Assembly (NCBI GenBank): GCA_023055505.1
Contig: JALIRH010000094.1
Span: forward strand, 554,578 to 618,577
DNA: 64,000 nucleotides
Reading direction: 5' to 3'
DNA from: Callipepla californica brunnescens
Taxonomy: Eukaryota; Chordata; Aves; Galliformes; Odontophoridae
In this document: positions 1-12,228 of the stretch, one piece after another
Layout of the letters: every line of letters begins with the position of its first letter
Position numbering within the stretch: the stretch's first letter is position 1
The notes under the pieces: generated by a model
Seen by the model: only the letters and a program-made list of their open reading frames with translations
Told to the model about the DNA's origin: nothing
Database searches by the model: none
Made by a program: the position numbers and the translations under genes

Positions 1-236
1 GCACAGGAGGTTCTGCACGAATGTGCACAAGAACTTCTTTACGGTGAGCGTGATGGAGCACTGGCACAGGCTGCCCAGGGGGGTTGTGGAATCTCCTTCT
101 CGGGAGATATTCAGGACCCACCTGGATGCCTACCTTTGTGACCTGGTGTAGGAAACCTGCTTTGTCAGGGGGGTTGGACTTGATGATCTCTAGAGGTCCC
201 TTCCAACCCCTACAACTCTGTGATTCTATGATTCTG
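1..236 (+). mobile_element. CR1 LINE, 3' end fragment
   Basis: This is the 3' end of a CR1 non-LTR retrotransposon, truncated by the window edge. Visible CR1 hallmarks are the segment reading CACAGGCTGCCCAGG near position 65, GGTTGGACTTGATGATCTC near 170 with AGAGGTCCCTTCCAACCCC after it, and the terminal 8-bp repeat TGATTCTATGATTCT ending at about 236. CR1 copies in birds are nearly always 5'-truncated and carry this short tail instead of poly(A), so the orientation is clear. The retained part is the extreme end of ORF2 plus the 3' UTR. It codes for nothing and is a fossil insertion. The subfamily cannot be assigned by eye. Confidence 0.93.
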
Positions 237-2405
237 TTACAGGCAGGTCTGTTGATGTAGGCATTTCTTTTAAAGCCTACATTTTAACTGACCATAGGAG
301 GCATTCCAGCACATAAAATGAGCCTAAGCAGGGTAAACTTTCAGAAACTGGAAAAAAGAAGCATTAAAAAAGCAACCAGCAAAACAACAACTACTACAAA
401 AAAGACAAACGAAAAACCACACACTTTTTACCTTGGTTCAACTTTTGTTCCTGATCCCATCCTCAGCACCTGTAAAGTGATGCAGACACACTTTTAGTGA
501 AGTCTCTGATGTGCTGATAAACATCGGGAAAGCCTGGGAGAATTAAAGATCAGAACAACAATTCAAAGGTGCATTGTCCAAGATTGCAAAGACTTCTTTA
601 TTCTCAGATAACAGTAAATTTTTGTGTTTTTCTGTATATTTGTTCAAAATGAAGACATCAAATGTACTTTGAGTGTGCATATAACAAAAGTGAGCCCACA
701 TTGTCAGTGAAAAGGATTATTATTTCACATTTCCAAAGAATAAAACCAAACATGCCTCTTGTCAAATTTGGCTAAAACTTTGCTGAAGTGTAATTCCACC
801 AGAGCAAGAAAGAAGTCCTGCTCTGAAAGTTTGAGATTTGTGTCAGAAAGGAACCTGTCAGGCTAACAAAGAAAATGAAATGTAGGATCTGATTTCTATA
901 CCAAAGCCCTTTCTCCTGTAACTGGAGCTGTGACATTGCTGTGAGCTTCCTGAAAATGATTGAAAATGTGTGAGACAGAACCAGACCAGCTTACATGCCA
1001 TGAGTGGTCAGAAATGTCCATCTGTGTCAGCTGCACACAGACACTGCATTGCAAATGAGCTAGTGAACAGTGGCTCTGTGGCGATAACCTAATTTTCGTG
1101 TGGAAAGATCTATTCATCCTCTGGATTATCATGAGAGATTTCAGTAGTCCCTTGCGATTCTTTTGGGGAAAAAGCTTGAAATTTGGTGATTTATGGACTC
1201 ATGACATCAGTCGGGAGACATTTTACAGAGGCCTCCAAATCCAAGAACCTGAAGTATATTTGATCCTCACCTTAGAAACAAATTACGTACTTTCAAATTA
1301 GAGTAGAAGTTCCAGCTCTATGACAGCAATAAATGGCGTCGATTTTCACAGATTGACTTTGCATAGACACTGAGCTGACCTCAGTCCTGCACAGGAAAAG
1401 AAATCTGATGTCTATCCATGGCAGTATGAGATAGTGACCAACCAGTTTTCAGGAAAGGAATGAGTATTAAGAGGAGGCCTACAGTATCCCCCCAATAATT
1501 ATTCAGGCTCCAGTCACTTGACTGTTCAGCTGATTTCTGAGTCAGAAGTAGTACCATTGCATCCTTATGGTCCTTTATTGACTTCTCACCCGTATGCTTA
1601 TCCAACTGTTCTTTGTACTTCCTTACATTTTGATCACCAATATTGTCTTGTAGCAACCATTTTCATGGATTACTTACAGACTGCATTGAATCCCACTTCT
1701 GTGTATTTTTCTTTGGAACCTACCTTAATTCAGTCCCATGTGGCATCCATATATCTTGTATACAGAAAATATTATTTCATGATGGTTAGAAACTTGTGAA
1801 AGAAAAATGCTGTACCTTCAGTACAAAATACCTTTAACTACTTGATGTTGATTGTAAAGATCATTAGTGTTTTTTCTAGAGCTCTCAATTTAATAGTTAT
1901 CCCTCCTGTTATCACTGAATGATAATCTCCAGAGAGCAGTGAGGAAGAAAGCAACAAAAGGAATGTGTACCATGTTTAACCACTGAGGCTCGAAAAGAGT
2001 AAGCTTTCAAAACCAAATCAATTCATAGAATTGGAACTCTGAGAAGACAAAGGCATTGCTTCCTTCCTGCCCTATTTCAGAAGATTACATCCTGTGAAAT
2101 TAATGGAGAGTCAGATCAAGGCAAACAGAAGGCAGAAACATTACTAGACATGCCAGGCTATCTAGTACACCTTGTTGATTTCCATGAAATCAAGAAGGTA
2201 ATCTTTTCTTTTTCATTTGTGGTTAGGTGTATAACTTCATGGGTAGAATACCACGATAGTAACTAACACAGCAAAATCCTTGAAAGATTCAGACTGCTTT
2301 CAAAGACCAGAAACCTCTCTTACATATCACTGTTACTTTTAACTTGTTCTCCTTTTCCTGTATGTCTTTTTATCACTGTGAGGAAATAACAGCTTCTTCA
2401 AAGTT
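237..2405. other. Unassigned non-coding sequence
   Basis: About 2.2 kb of AT-rich unique-looking DNA between two CR1 fragments. The longest open frames (1518..1799 on + and 1381..1656 on -) overlap each other on opposite strands and resemble no family. I see no gene, RNA or repeat here. Confidence 0.6.
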
Positions 2406-2565
2406 GTTCTGGGGAGAAGCTGTGGATGCCCCATCCCTGCAGGCACTCATGGGCAGCTTACACTGGTGGGGGATAGTGCTGCTCATGGCAGGGGTTTGGA
2501 ACTGGAACTTTAAGGTCCTTCCAACTTCAGCTATTCTATGATTCTGTGATTCTATGGTTCTATGA
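2406..2565 (+). mobile_element. CR1 LINE, degraded 3' end
   Basis: A diverged CR1 3' end. Recognisable pieces are GTGGATGCCCCATCCCTGCA near 2421, TTTAAGGTCCTTCCAACTTC near 2509, and four tail units of the ATTCTATG type between 2532 and 2565 (one reads ATTCTGTG, one GTTCTATG). The stretch normally holding the GTTGGACTAGATGACC motif is rearranged or lost, which suggests an old copy or an internal deletion. A minus-strand open frame of 148 codons crossing this element (2373..2819) is incidental. Confidence 0.85.
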
Positions 2566-5500
2566 TATATATCTCCCCACATTCCTAAAAACCAGATCTT
2601 TCCTGGGCTACTATTCACCAGAAATTGCACCTGTATATCTTCAACATGCAGTAAAGATCTGAAATAATTAAAAATTGAAAAAAAACAACAAAAGGTTGGG
2701 CATTTGTCTCTGCTTTTGGGTTTAAAAGAAGGAGAAAAGCCTCCATCAGGTGAAGATGTTGCAAAATGATATGCAAGTTTCTGCAAGCACAGTGTAAAGG
2801 TGAAAAAGCCCTTCCACATCTGTGTTTATTGTGACAAATACCATTTAATCTCCCAGCTTGCATTGCAGCTGCTGGTTATTTTAAAAAATATGACAACAAA
2901 GGGGAAAATGGAAGGTGTGTCCCAACCCCCCACCCCTATGCCATTTTCCAAACAGCTACTTTGAGCAAATTACTATTCTGGGTTATCTGTCAGCTTCCCA
3001 CAGTCAACTCCAAACTAAAAAGAAAGACAGGAGACTAGCCCTGTGTTCTTTACATCTGAACAAGTAAATGCTTTCCCAGCAATGTCAGCACAGAGTTGAC
3101 AGAAGTCAACTGTAATTAGACAAACCCACTCCTGGAGAAAGAACTAAGTAACAAGCAGGCTAACTCAAGCATGAATTAAGCAATTCCTTCTGCTGAATTT
3201 CCTCACTTCAGAAATACAGAATGAGAGAGAAAACTCGTGGATGAATGGGAACTCAAGATTTATCCATTTTTCTCTGAGTCCTCTTATGGGCAACTTATGG
3301 ACAGCAGACACCAAAAACATTGGGGTGCACTGACTGATAGCATATAAACTTTTGCACAATTTGAATTGCCATATACTGGGAGGTTCAATTGGAAATCTGG
3401 ATGAAAAGTGCTATTGTGTGACAGTTTGGCACACTGTGGTATATGTTTTCCAATAACCAGAAGCTCTAATAGAGATCTTACCTCTTAATGGTTTATTTAG
3501 TATTTATTCCTGCTTCTCCTTGCAGCAAACCACAAAATAAATACATGGAAGTTTAGGTGCAGCTGTCATCTTTAATACTAACCAACTAACTAACGCTAAC
3601 TAACCATAACCAACCACTACCCTTTCAAACTCCAGATTTTATATTTTGATTCAACTGTGAAAACTCTTCAGGAGTTCTAGCCCCTAATACTCTCACTAAC
3701 AGAATACACAATCTAGGTGTCAAACTTGAAGTCATCTGCCCCATCCCCCTAAGCTGCTACTTTACCACACGCTGCCCACACTCATTGGGCAGGAATGCCA
3801 TTGCCTCCCACCCATCAATCTTCTCCCACCTTTCCACCAGCTGCTGGAAACATCACAGAAAATTATCAATGGAATGTATAATGAAAAGAAAACACAGTGA
3901 AGCATTTTCTCATTATAAATATGAATTTCTTCTCATAAAGATGAACTATGTAATCTAATGTATTTGGCAGGATTGTGATGCATACACATAGCTAAAGAGA
4001 GACTAGATCTGAAGCAGCAGCTCTGTCTGACACAAAATGGAACTTTCTATCCCTCCTGGAACCTTAGAGTTAGAAACAATGAATTTACATCATGCCTCCT
4101 TTCAGACAGGAGACTTGCCCAACTGCTCTTAGTCTAGCAAAAAAAACCCCTCTTAAATTGTAAAAATAAGGGATCTTGCTTGGCTGAAATTTCTCTCCGC
4201 ACATGTAATTGTTCTTTCATTACAGTCATTAGACAAACTGAATAATTACTGCCATCACTGCTCTTTGGGGAGTTATTTGCTTATGTTTGATCATATTTTT
4301 AGCAGACTAGGGCCCATGCTTCATTTTAGAGATGTGGAATCTACAAAGTAAACCTTCTGCCGGCCTTCACAATGTCCAGTTTTCACGGGGAAAAAAAAAG
4401 TCATTAAAAATCATAAATTACTTTATAATTTAAAGATTTTTGATATTCTAGAGGAGCATTTTCAGGCATTCTGATCAGGTTTGTGGAAGAATGCTAAACT
4501 AGAATTGAAATGTAATTGTGTCATGAGTATCTTTTGCACATAAGTGAGAACTTAAGCCTATCACTAAATGATTTCCCTATTGTTAGGTGCACACGTAACT
4601 TCAGACTGTGAACTATCTAAATTAAATGACAGGAAAGTCTTTGTTTCTCTTTTTCTGCTCTTGACTTTAGACTAAAAACATTGCATGTTTTTTTTTCTTT
4701 CTATGAAATAAACTTTCTTTGTTTTCCCATCCTATAGTTTGTCTCTATTTGCTGCATAAAGCAAAAGCAAGGCTGCTGTAAGAAGATGATGCTCAGGAGA
4801 TTTTTCATTGAAGTGAAGAATAACAGCTTCTTTAAACACCAAGTAAACTGAACTTCTAAGTGGTCAGATCAACGCAGGTGTAGGGCAAACCATCATTAAC
4901 AGGCAGAGTGAAGTAGTGAAAGATCAGCTTCAGGGACAGAGGAGAGATGGCAGAAGTAAAAGATGTTTTGAGCTCATAGATGGAGTTTAACTTTCTTTTT
5001 TATAACAGCTCCCTGAAAGCTTTCTCTGAAAGTGGAATATCTTTAAGTGGTGTGGGTTCCCCTACTAACAAGGTTTACCTTCTACTGTTTGACCCATTAA
5101 ATTGTTAACATGGGTAGGTTGTCTGAACCTGAGCATGCCTGTGTGGCTGTCTGAACTGCCCAATCATGTACCTGACTATAATAAAATTGCTAGAATATTT
5201 CAGAGACTTCATTGAGGCTCACATTTTATTCACAGGGTTTTGGTTTGAAACTATTTGCTAGATCAGAAAGGAGACTAGGGAGGTTAATTTTAGGGAAATC
5301 CTGATGAATACTTCATGCCTTTTATTTATGTACCAGTCCCACTAACAAGAAAGAGTCTGTGAAAATCTGAGGCATTTTTTCTGGGCCTCATTATGTGTCT
5401 CTGGGTCAGACAGTTCTATAAATACCCTGTTTATTGAATACACATATTTAGAGACATAGCATTACAGGTAAGTGTGGAAGAGGGAGAGAAGACCACGTTC

Positions 5501-5572
5501 TGTGTTGGCACGGTGAAAGTGCGCTGGGACAATCCTACCGGTGGAGCTTCTGCTTAACATATTTTCTAACAA
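2566..5572. other. Unassigned non-coding sequence with a short CTAA-rich run
   Basis: About 3 kb without a gene. The only repeat I see is an imperfect (CTAA)n-like run at about 3577..3620. The segment around 4190..4440 is rich in ATTA/TAAT words of the kind bound by homeodomain proteins, which is suggestive but not specific. Confidence 0.55.
3577..3620. repeat. Imperfect (CTAA)n tetranucleotide run
   Basis: Repeated CTAAC/CTAAC/CCAAC words in about 44 bp. This is a decayed microsatellite; it is not the vertebrate telomere repeat. Confidence 0.6.
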
Positions 5573-5700
5573 ATAGATTCATAGATTTACAGACTTATAG
5601 ATACATTAGGTTGGATAGGACCTACAAGATCATCTAGTCCAACCATCCTCCCACCACCATCCCTACCCACTAAGCTACTAAATCAAATCTACTTCTACTA
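5573..5700 (-). mobile_element. CR1 LINE, short 3' end on minus strand
   Basis: Read on the + strand this begins with the reverse complement of the CR1 tail (degraded ATAGATTCATAG words), followed by GGTTGGATAGGACCTACAAG and ATCATCTAGTCCAACCATCC, which are typical of minus-strand CR1 3' UTRs. Only about 130 bp remain, so the copy is strongly 5'-truncated. It lies head-to-head with the + strand CR1 that starts about 165 bp downstream. Confidence 0.88.
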
Positions 5701-5865
5701 CAGAACAAGAGCTTTGCTGACTAATCAACTCCACTGCTGTATTTTCCTATTGGACCATTACACTCATCAAAACAGAGTACAGGACTGTTCCAGACGTGCT
5801 AAGCTGGTGGGACTCTCCCTAAATGCATTTAGATGTTCCTGAAAATCTACTCAAATGAGAAATAA

Positions 5866-6146
5866 TGAATATATAGGAGAAGGGGAAATGGTTTCAAACC
5901 TAAACATGGTAGATTTAGGTTGGAAATAAGGAAGAAGTCTTTTAAAGTGAGGGTGGTGAGGCAGTGGAACAGGCTGCCCAGAGAGATGGTGGATGCCCCG
6001 TCCCTGGAGACACTCAAGGTCAGACTGGATGGGGCTCTGAGCAACCTGATCTAGCAGTAGATGTCTCCATTCGCTGTAGGGGTGGTGGACTAGGTGACCT
6101 TTAAAGGTCCCTTCCAGCTTTATGGATTCTGTGATTCTATGATTCT
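5866..6146 (+). mobile_element. CR1 LINE, 3' end fragment
   Basis: A well-preserved 280-bp CR1 3' end. Landmarks in order are a GAGAAGGGGAAATGG-type segment from the end of ORF2, GGAACAGGCTGCCCAGAGAG near 5967, GTGGATGCCCCGTCCCTGGA, CAAGGTCAGACTGGATGGGG, GGTGGACTAGGTGACC, AGGTCCCTTCCAGCTT, and the terminal ATTCTGTGATTCTATGATTCT tail ending at 6146. It is much closer to the family consensus than the copy at 2406. The insertion is inert: only the last codons of ORF2 are represented. Confidence 0.93.
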
Positions 6147-9100
6147 AACTTTTGCCAGAGTTTTCATACAGTTTGAGAAACACTTACAATTTTTGAAAAG
6201 AATGACCAGTTTTTGGTATAAAACTAATTGAAACTCCTGCTGTGACAATATTTTATACTGCTGTAGCTCAGTTCCAGCCTTCAAAAATGTAGAAGCTACT
6301 TACTTACTACAATATTTCATCATACAACTGTTCCCATTTGGAAGGGTGTTTCATCTCTTCCCTGCCACTGCTTCCTGACTTTCTCTTCTGCAGAGCCACT
6401 AAACCCTGCAGAACAAGACAATTATGAAGTTTATTGTAAACTATGTGGGCTCTGGGGGAAAAGGATTGTGCACGCTGAGTGTTTTGCTAAGCCCCTGAGA
6501 GAAGAAAAATGAAACAGGGAACTTGTAAAGGATTTATGATGCCTGGGATTAAGGAAATGTGTGAATGCTCTTGCACAACCAGTCTGAGGTAAGAGAAACA
6601 TGTGGAAAGCTTCAGTGCGGCATTACTAATGTTTCAGTGCAGGTGCTGAATAAAACAAATACTTTTATCAAAGCTCTTGTTCCAGACGTCAAATAAACAA
6701 ACAGTGTGAAAAATGTAGTTCAGAAGTGAACTTACAAAATCATTCCAGTGAGTATAAACACAATGGCACTTCCTAGTCTGTTATGGTGATCTAAGTTCAA
6801 TTCCCATTCAAACTATACTTGCTTTCTGGTGCAGCCACAGGAATACCAGCCCAGCAATCTATGAGATGTGTTTTTTTGTCCAAGGATGAATTAATTATCT
6901 ACCACAGAATATGTAACCAAAACACGGATCCCACTGATATTATCTCTGAATGCTATGTTTAAATTCCTGCTCCATATTAAACTTTCTGGAAGAAGTCACA
7001 GAGGTTTTTTTTTATTTTTTTCTGTTTGTGCCCTGAATCATAAAATGACCACAGAAACATTCCATGGAGAGGTATCTTTCAGCATAGAGAAGTACCATTT
7101 GGCTTGATACCACAAGTGACAAAGGCCACAAGATTTTACCCTGTCCCTTTTGTACCATCTTATCACTGGAGCAGTATTTTTTTTTTTTTTGCTATAGATT
7201 AAGATGTTCTCTTAACTGCAGAGGTCTAGGTATTCAACACTGTGACATAAATATGGAGTCCTCTGTGGCACTTGTAACACTATTTGCTATGTTAGAGATA
7301 AGAGGAGCATCTCTTTGCCCATCCTCAGTTCTACAGATATCTGCCACAACTTAGAGGTTCCTTTTATCAGATCCTTATCTTCTGCAGGGGCTGCACAATG
7401 GCAACAGCTTTTCCACTCTTGTGTCATTTGTCCTCTGATTATTACTGGCAATTTCTTCCTTCACATCTTGTTGCTTGTTTCTCTTGATGTTGACTCCAAA
7501 GATGTGCTCTTCTTCTGAAGGTATGGCAGAGCTTCATCAGTGACTGAAGTCACGTCATGGTTTTTGGAATCACAATTAGGAAAGTGATTAGAAGACATCT
7601 AATGTGTCTGTGTCTCGAACGGACCAGCGCAAAACCTTGCTGATAGGAAAGCATTTTGATATTCCTACCTTAAGCACTTTCCAGCACTGCTGTTCTTGTT
7701 CCTCACTTCTAAATCTTTTCCTCCCCGTACTCAGACGCTGTATCTCTATTATGTGATGGAGGTATGAAGTCATTATGATAAAAGTAGACCCAAAGTAAGA
7801 ACCCGGGCTGAGCATGTAAAGGGCTTTTCTCATGTCACTATGCTGAGACTACTACATGATAGAATTAGTGATCTTTTCAGAAGTTACTGTTTCTAGATGA
7901 CTGGAGAAAAACATCTGCTGAGTGCTACAGTATCCTGACCACTGTGTACATTAACATGATGCACACAAAAGGCTGTCTTTTCAAAGTACATTAATTCACA
8001 CACTGTTAATTATGAAATTATCCTTTTGAGAAATGTTTAAAAAAGTCCCTTTTGAAGGAGGGGATATATGGGATAATGTAAGAGGTACCATCTGCTCAGG
8101 TTCTGTCCTGAAAAACAGATGCAATGGTCCTGGTTGAAATGCTACTCATAAACCTTCCACCATCTGGCTGTATAACTGTTGTTGAATGCAAGTGATCTAC
8201 AGTCATGAACATCTTGCTTGATAAAAGCAACAAGATGTCACAGAAGCAATAAAACCAACATTTCTGCAAACCCAGATGCACTGAGATGGGGCACATGCTG
8301 GAGGAAGAAACAGCTTAAGTTCCTTTGCATTCCTAGTCCTTGAAGTAGAAAGAGTATTATTAACTTGTGACAGAAAGAAGTGTTACAGCAGACTACACTC
8401 TTCAGTGCTCACGGTGGTTTTATGGGGTGAAGGAAAATAGATAGTATTTGATTATTTATTTATTTTTATATCACAAGAGCCCATCTCTTTGAAAGCTAAT
8501 CACATGGTTTTATTTAGTGAGTGCAGAATAATGGCTTTCTGGGCAAAACTGACAAGTTTTGTTTCTGGCTGTTCATTTGATACTCCTATTTTAAACTGAA
8601 AAATGATATATGACTTCAACTTGCTAACAATGGCTCTTGCAGTAATGATATGATGTGTCTGACACTGTGTCTGAAGCATAACATTTTGAGATTTATTTTC
8701 TAAGGATCTATCCCAAAGAAAAAGTCTTCAGATTTTTACAAGCAATTTGTATTGAACAGATATTATTTTACTCGTCATTCTCCACAGCTGTAAGGGGTTA
8801 CCATTATCCTCTTCTGCTTAATAGGTGCAATTATCAAAAAAGAAGCATGAAAAAAAAAAAGAATATAAAAAGCCTGTTACAAGTAACCTATGAGAAAGTA
8901 TTAAAGATCACTATTAAATACACTTTCAATTTGAGATAGACACACAAGGTTATGACTCAGACTGGGAGGCCTAAAAAGAAGACGATTTTCTGTGGTGAGT
9001 TCAGGGAGGTTCAGGAAGATTCTGAGCTGCTTCTCCCCAGGAATAAAATGCCTATCATTACAAATCCTCCTTAGCTATTGTTATAAATAATTCCAGGCTG

Positions 9101-9305
9101 CACCATGGTACTGCAAAGAAATGCCAGACAAAGGCCTGGGATCTGGACAGACATTGTCTGATCTCCTCCCCGACTTGTACACTGCATCATGTTCAGAAAG
9201 CCATTTGATCACCCCCTCACACCCCTACCCCTACTCCCCCTCACCTCCCCTTTTAAAAAAATTTTTAATAGCAAATATTTGAAACATCAGATTTCAGATT
9301 TTGCT

Positions 9306-9365
9306 GTTTTTCTTTTTCTTCTTCTTCTTCTTCTTTCTTCTTCCTTTTTTTTTTTTTTTTTTCTC
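9306..9365. repeat. Homopyrimidine tract, (CTT)n then poly(T)
   Basis: Sixty bases made entirely of C and T on the + strand: a (CTT)n microsatellite running into about T18. It sits about 40 bp after a C-rich stretch (9208..9250). Long pure pyrimidine tracts can adopt triplex (H-DNA) structure and mutate quickly. Confidence 0.9.
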
Positions 9366-10845
9366 CTGAGTTCTGGAGCTTCTGATGTTGCAATTCCAAA
9401 GGGCTGGGAAAAGAGGCACAAATATTTCTGTTCCTCCTTAAACAGATCAGTTAATTAAGTGTGAAGGCTGCTTTCATCCCAAAGTCCCCCCTTTCTTCTC
9501 TCCTGTTTCCTCTCCCTTATGGCCTTGCCTTTTCTCCCTTGCATTCTTTTGAATCCCTGCCACCCTCACCTGTTCTTCCTGGACAAGCTGCCCATTTCCC
9601 AGAGAGCATCCTCAGCATTAATGTGCCTTTCTTTTGCTCTTGCTGATGAGTAGAGGTTGCTTTTCTGAATATATTGTAAGGGTCTATAAAACAGGTCCTT
9701 CATGCAAAGGCATCACCTTGTTAGAGGGCTAGTTCTCAAGTGATGAGGATCAAAGAGGTGGGAATAGAAGGTTAGGTATCCTCAGTGTTTCATTTCCACT
9801 CTTATAGCGCTGAATTCTTGAACATATAGTCTTTAAATTTAAGAATATTTTGCAGTTCCCTTACTGACAGAAGAAGTGCATCAAACTATTTTCATTCACA
9901 ATCTTAAAAGACAGAATAGGTTGATTTTGTCTCAGGTAGGGTACTGATGCCATCGAGTCTACTGGAACAAATGTCTGCTGCTGTTCTGAGGAAGTGAAAA
10001 GTCTCTGAAGGGTAATAAAGAAGAAAATGCCATGCAAAAATGAAGTACATAAGGCATCCTAGAGACTAGTCTGAAGAAATTCTCTAAGTTGAGGGCAAAG
10101 ATTATAGCGCTGGATCTATAACAGTACATAATGCAGTTCCCACAAGATGATGTTACAAGCTTTTTGCCATTCAGATGCCTTCAAGCAACATTTGCTATCT
10201 CCCTAAACTCAAACATGCCTAGTTCCCTACATACCTAGCATTCTGCTTCCAGCAATGACTTCAGCAGTGCCAACCAGCTGAGAAAACAGTTCCAATCATG
10301 TTCCATCCCTATATTACAAACTGACACCAAGAAGTCCTCGAAGTCATGTTTCTTATAGGCAGAGGGACTACACTAATTAATACATAAAAATGAGTCAACA
10401 TCCCACAGTAGCTCCAGTGCAAAATGTGCACTCAAATGTTGTGGCTTTGCACATGAGAGCTGGCATGTACTTGGCTTAGGCCTCTTTATCTGCCATCTCC
10501 TGCTTCCAGAAAGTGTAAATTTATGCAGAACTGATTCAAGTGAATGGATTGGCACGTTAGCAATAACATCATGAGGAATTATTTCTCCAGTGTTGAAGGA
10601 TTATATTCTCTCTACAGGGAATGGGACTTATTTAGTGAAAAGGTCATCTCCATGTAAAAATAGAACAAACATTTCAATTCTCATGCTCATATCATCTCTG
10701 GGAAACAGATTTTTCTTGTTTGATGTTGTTAGATGACTTCCCTGACAAACAGTGATCACACTGCACAATGATCCTCTAAATTAAAAGCTAAATGAACTAA
10801 TGAAGCAACATTTCATTGTATTGTTTGGGCTGCTAAACAATTGTC

Positions 10846-10877
10846 TTATTTTATTTTATTTTATTTTATTTTATTTT
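10846..10877. repeat. (TTTTA)n pentanucleotide microsatellite
   Basis: About six uninterrupted TTTTA units. The same motif recurs at 62190..62238, the only other array of this type in the window. Confidence 0.93.
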
Positions 10878-11266
10878 CAAGTAAAGCACACGGAATTATT
10901 GTAGCAATTAGGTTTTTGTCTGGATTTTTTATTTACTAACCTGTCCACTGAATTTCCTGAGGAAGTATTTAAGATAAAAGAGATTTGAATTATTTATCTC
11001 CTGATACAATTCAAAGCTATTTATCTTCCTAATTATTCTGCTTTAATGAAAGATAACTTGTAATCCCTATTAACTTCATGAGTACAAGTGACCGCAAGGA
11101 AGAATGTTCTGAAGTGTTCTGTTGAACTGGGGCTAAATAATCAATATCTTGTGATGGAAAATTCTCCAGAGAGAATCATTCTATTACCAGATCATTTCTG
11201 TTAATTTGTTTGTACTGGAAATTTCATGGATAATCCATGATTACGGTAATATAAAAAACAAGTGAA

Positions 11267-12228
11267 ATCATATAATCATATAGAATGGCTTATGTTGGAG
11301 GGGGCTTTAAAGATCATCTAATTCCAAACCCCTGCTGCTGGCAGGGATGCCAGCCATTAAATCAAGCTGTCCAGAATTCCATCCAGCCTGACCTTGAACA
11401 CCTCCAGGGAAAACTGTTCCAGCTCTGCACTATCATTTGAGTAAAATATTTCTTCCTAACATCTAACCTAAATTAATTTCTCCTTTCCTAGTTTAAAGCC
11501 ATTACCTCTTGACCTATCAGTACCAAACCATGTAAAAATTGGTTCCCTTTTTGCTTGTAAGCTCCCTTCAAGTACTGGTAAGTCAGAATAAGGCCTCCTG
11601 GGAGCCTTCTCTTCTCCAGTCTGAATGAGCCCAACTCTGTCAACATATCTTTCCCAAAAGATGTGCTCCAGCCTTCTAATCATCTTCATGGTTCTCCTCT
11701 GGGCCTGCTCCAACAGCTGCACATTTTTGTGTTGTCGAGGATTCCAGGCCTTGACACAGTACTTCAGATGGGATTGCATGAGGGCAGACCGCAGGACAGC
11801 CACTACCCTCTCTTGACAAAGCTCAGGATACTGCTGGCCCTCTGGGCTGAAAGAGTACACTCCTGGCTCATGATCTTTTTATCCATCAAGACCCCTAGGT
11901 CCTTCTTGGTGGGGCTGCTCACCAGGAGTTCTCCCTGTCTTTATTCTTATCTGAGATTGTCTCAACCCAAGCGCAATATCTTGCACTTAGCCTTGTTAAA
12001 CTCCATTAGCTTCACATGAACCCACTTTTCAAGCCTGTCCAGGTCCCACTGGACAGCATCCCTCCCTTCTACTGTATCAGTTTCATCACTCAGCTTGGCG
12101 CTGTCAGCAAACTTACGGACTCAGTCCCTCTATGTTGTCAATAAGGATAATGAAGAACACTGATCCTGAGATGGACCACTTGGGGACATCACTCATGACC
12201 AGCCTTCACCTGGACATAGAGTCATTAT
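11267..12228 (-). mobile_element. CR1 LINE, about 1 kb, minus strand, with ORF2 remnant
   Basis: A 5'-truncated CR1 on the minus strand. Its tail lies at 11267..11287 (AATCATATAATCATATAGAA) and is followed by AAGATCATCTAATTCCAAAC, the 3' UTR signature. Moving right, which is upstream for the element, the sequence passes through the ORF2 C-terminal region and into the palm of the reverse transcriptase near 12040-12228. The 5' end is lost within the palm. Length is about 20% of a full 4.5-kb CR1. Frameshifts and stops interrupt ORF2, so the copy is dead. Its 3' end probably defines the original insertion site at 11267. Confidence 0.93.
11468..12228 (-). pseudogene. CR1 ORF2 (reverse transcriptase) C-terminal remnant
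   Basis: On the minus strand the frame at 11468..11860 encodes a piece still readable as the CR1 ORF2 C-terminus: SHLKYCVKAWNP, LLEQAQRRTMKMIRRLEH and TDRSRGNGFKL match the family's HLEYCVQFW, LLERVQRRATKMI and DRTRGNG blocks. Upstream of it, in a shifted frame near 12090-12115, the catalytic palm box reads KFADSAKL instead of FADD-TKL, so the second catalytic aspartate is gone. Near 12150-12190 the VPQGSVLGP box reads VPKWSISGS. The protein would have copied CR1 RNA at a nicked target site. This copy cannot work because it is truncated, frameshifted and lacks a catalytic residue. Confidence 0.85.

Larger units (their letters stand above)
6147..11266. other. Unassigned non-coding sequence, about 5.1 kb
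   Basis: No gene or transposon recognised. It holds a T14 run (7177..7190), a C-rich stretch followed by a homopyrimidine tract (9306..9365) and a (TTTTA)n array (10846..10877). Open frames reach only about 90 codons; the one at 9189..9458 is an artefact of the pyrimidine tract. The part from about 10560 to 11260 is AT-rich and free of repeats apart from the array. Confidence 0.55.

Noticed and set aside
2373..2819. 148-codon minus-strand open frame
   Set aside because: It runs antisense across the CR1 fragment at 2406..2565 and shows no protein resemblance.
6795..6804. tRNA B-box-like GTTCAATTCC
   Set aside because: No matching A box or cloverleaf could be built around it, and there is no following T-run terminator at the right distance.
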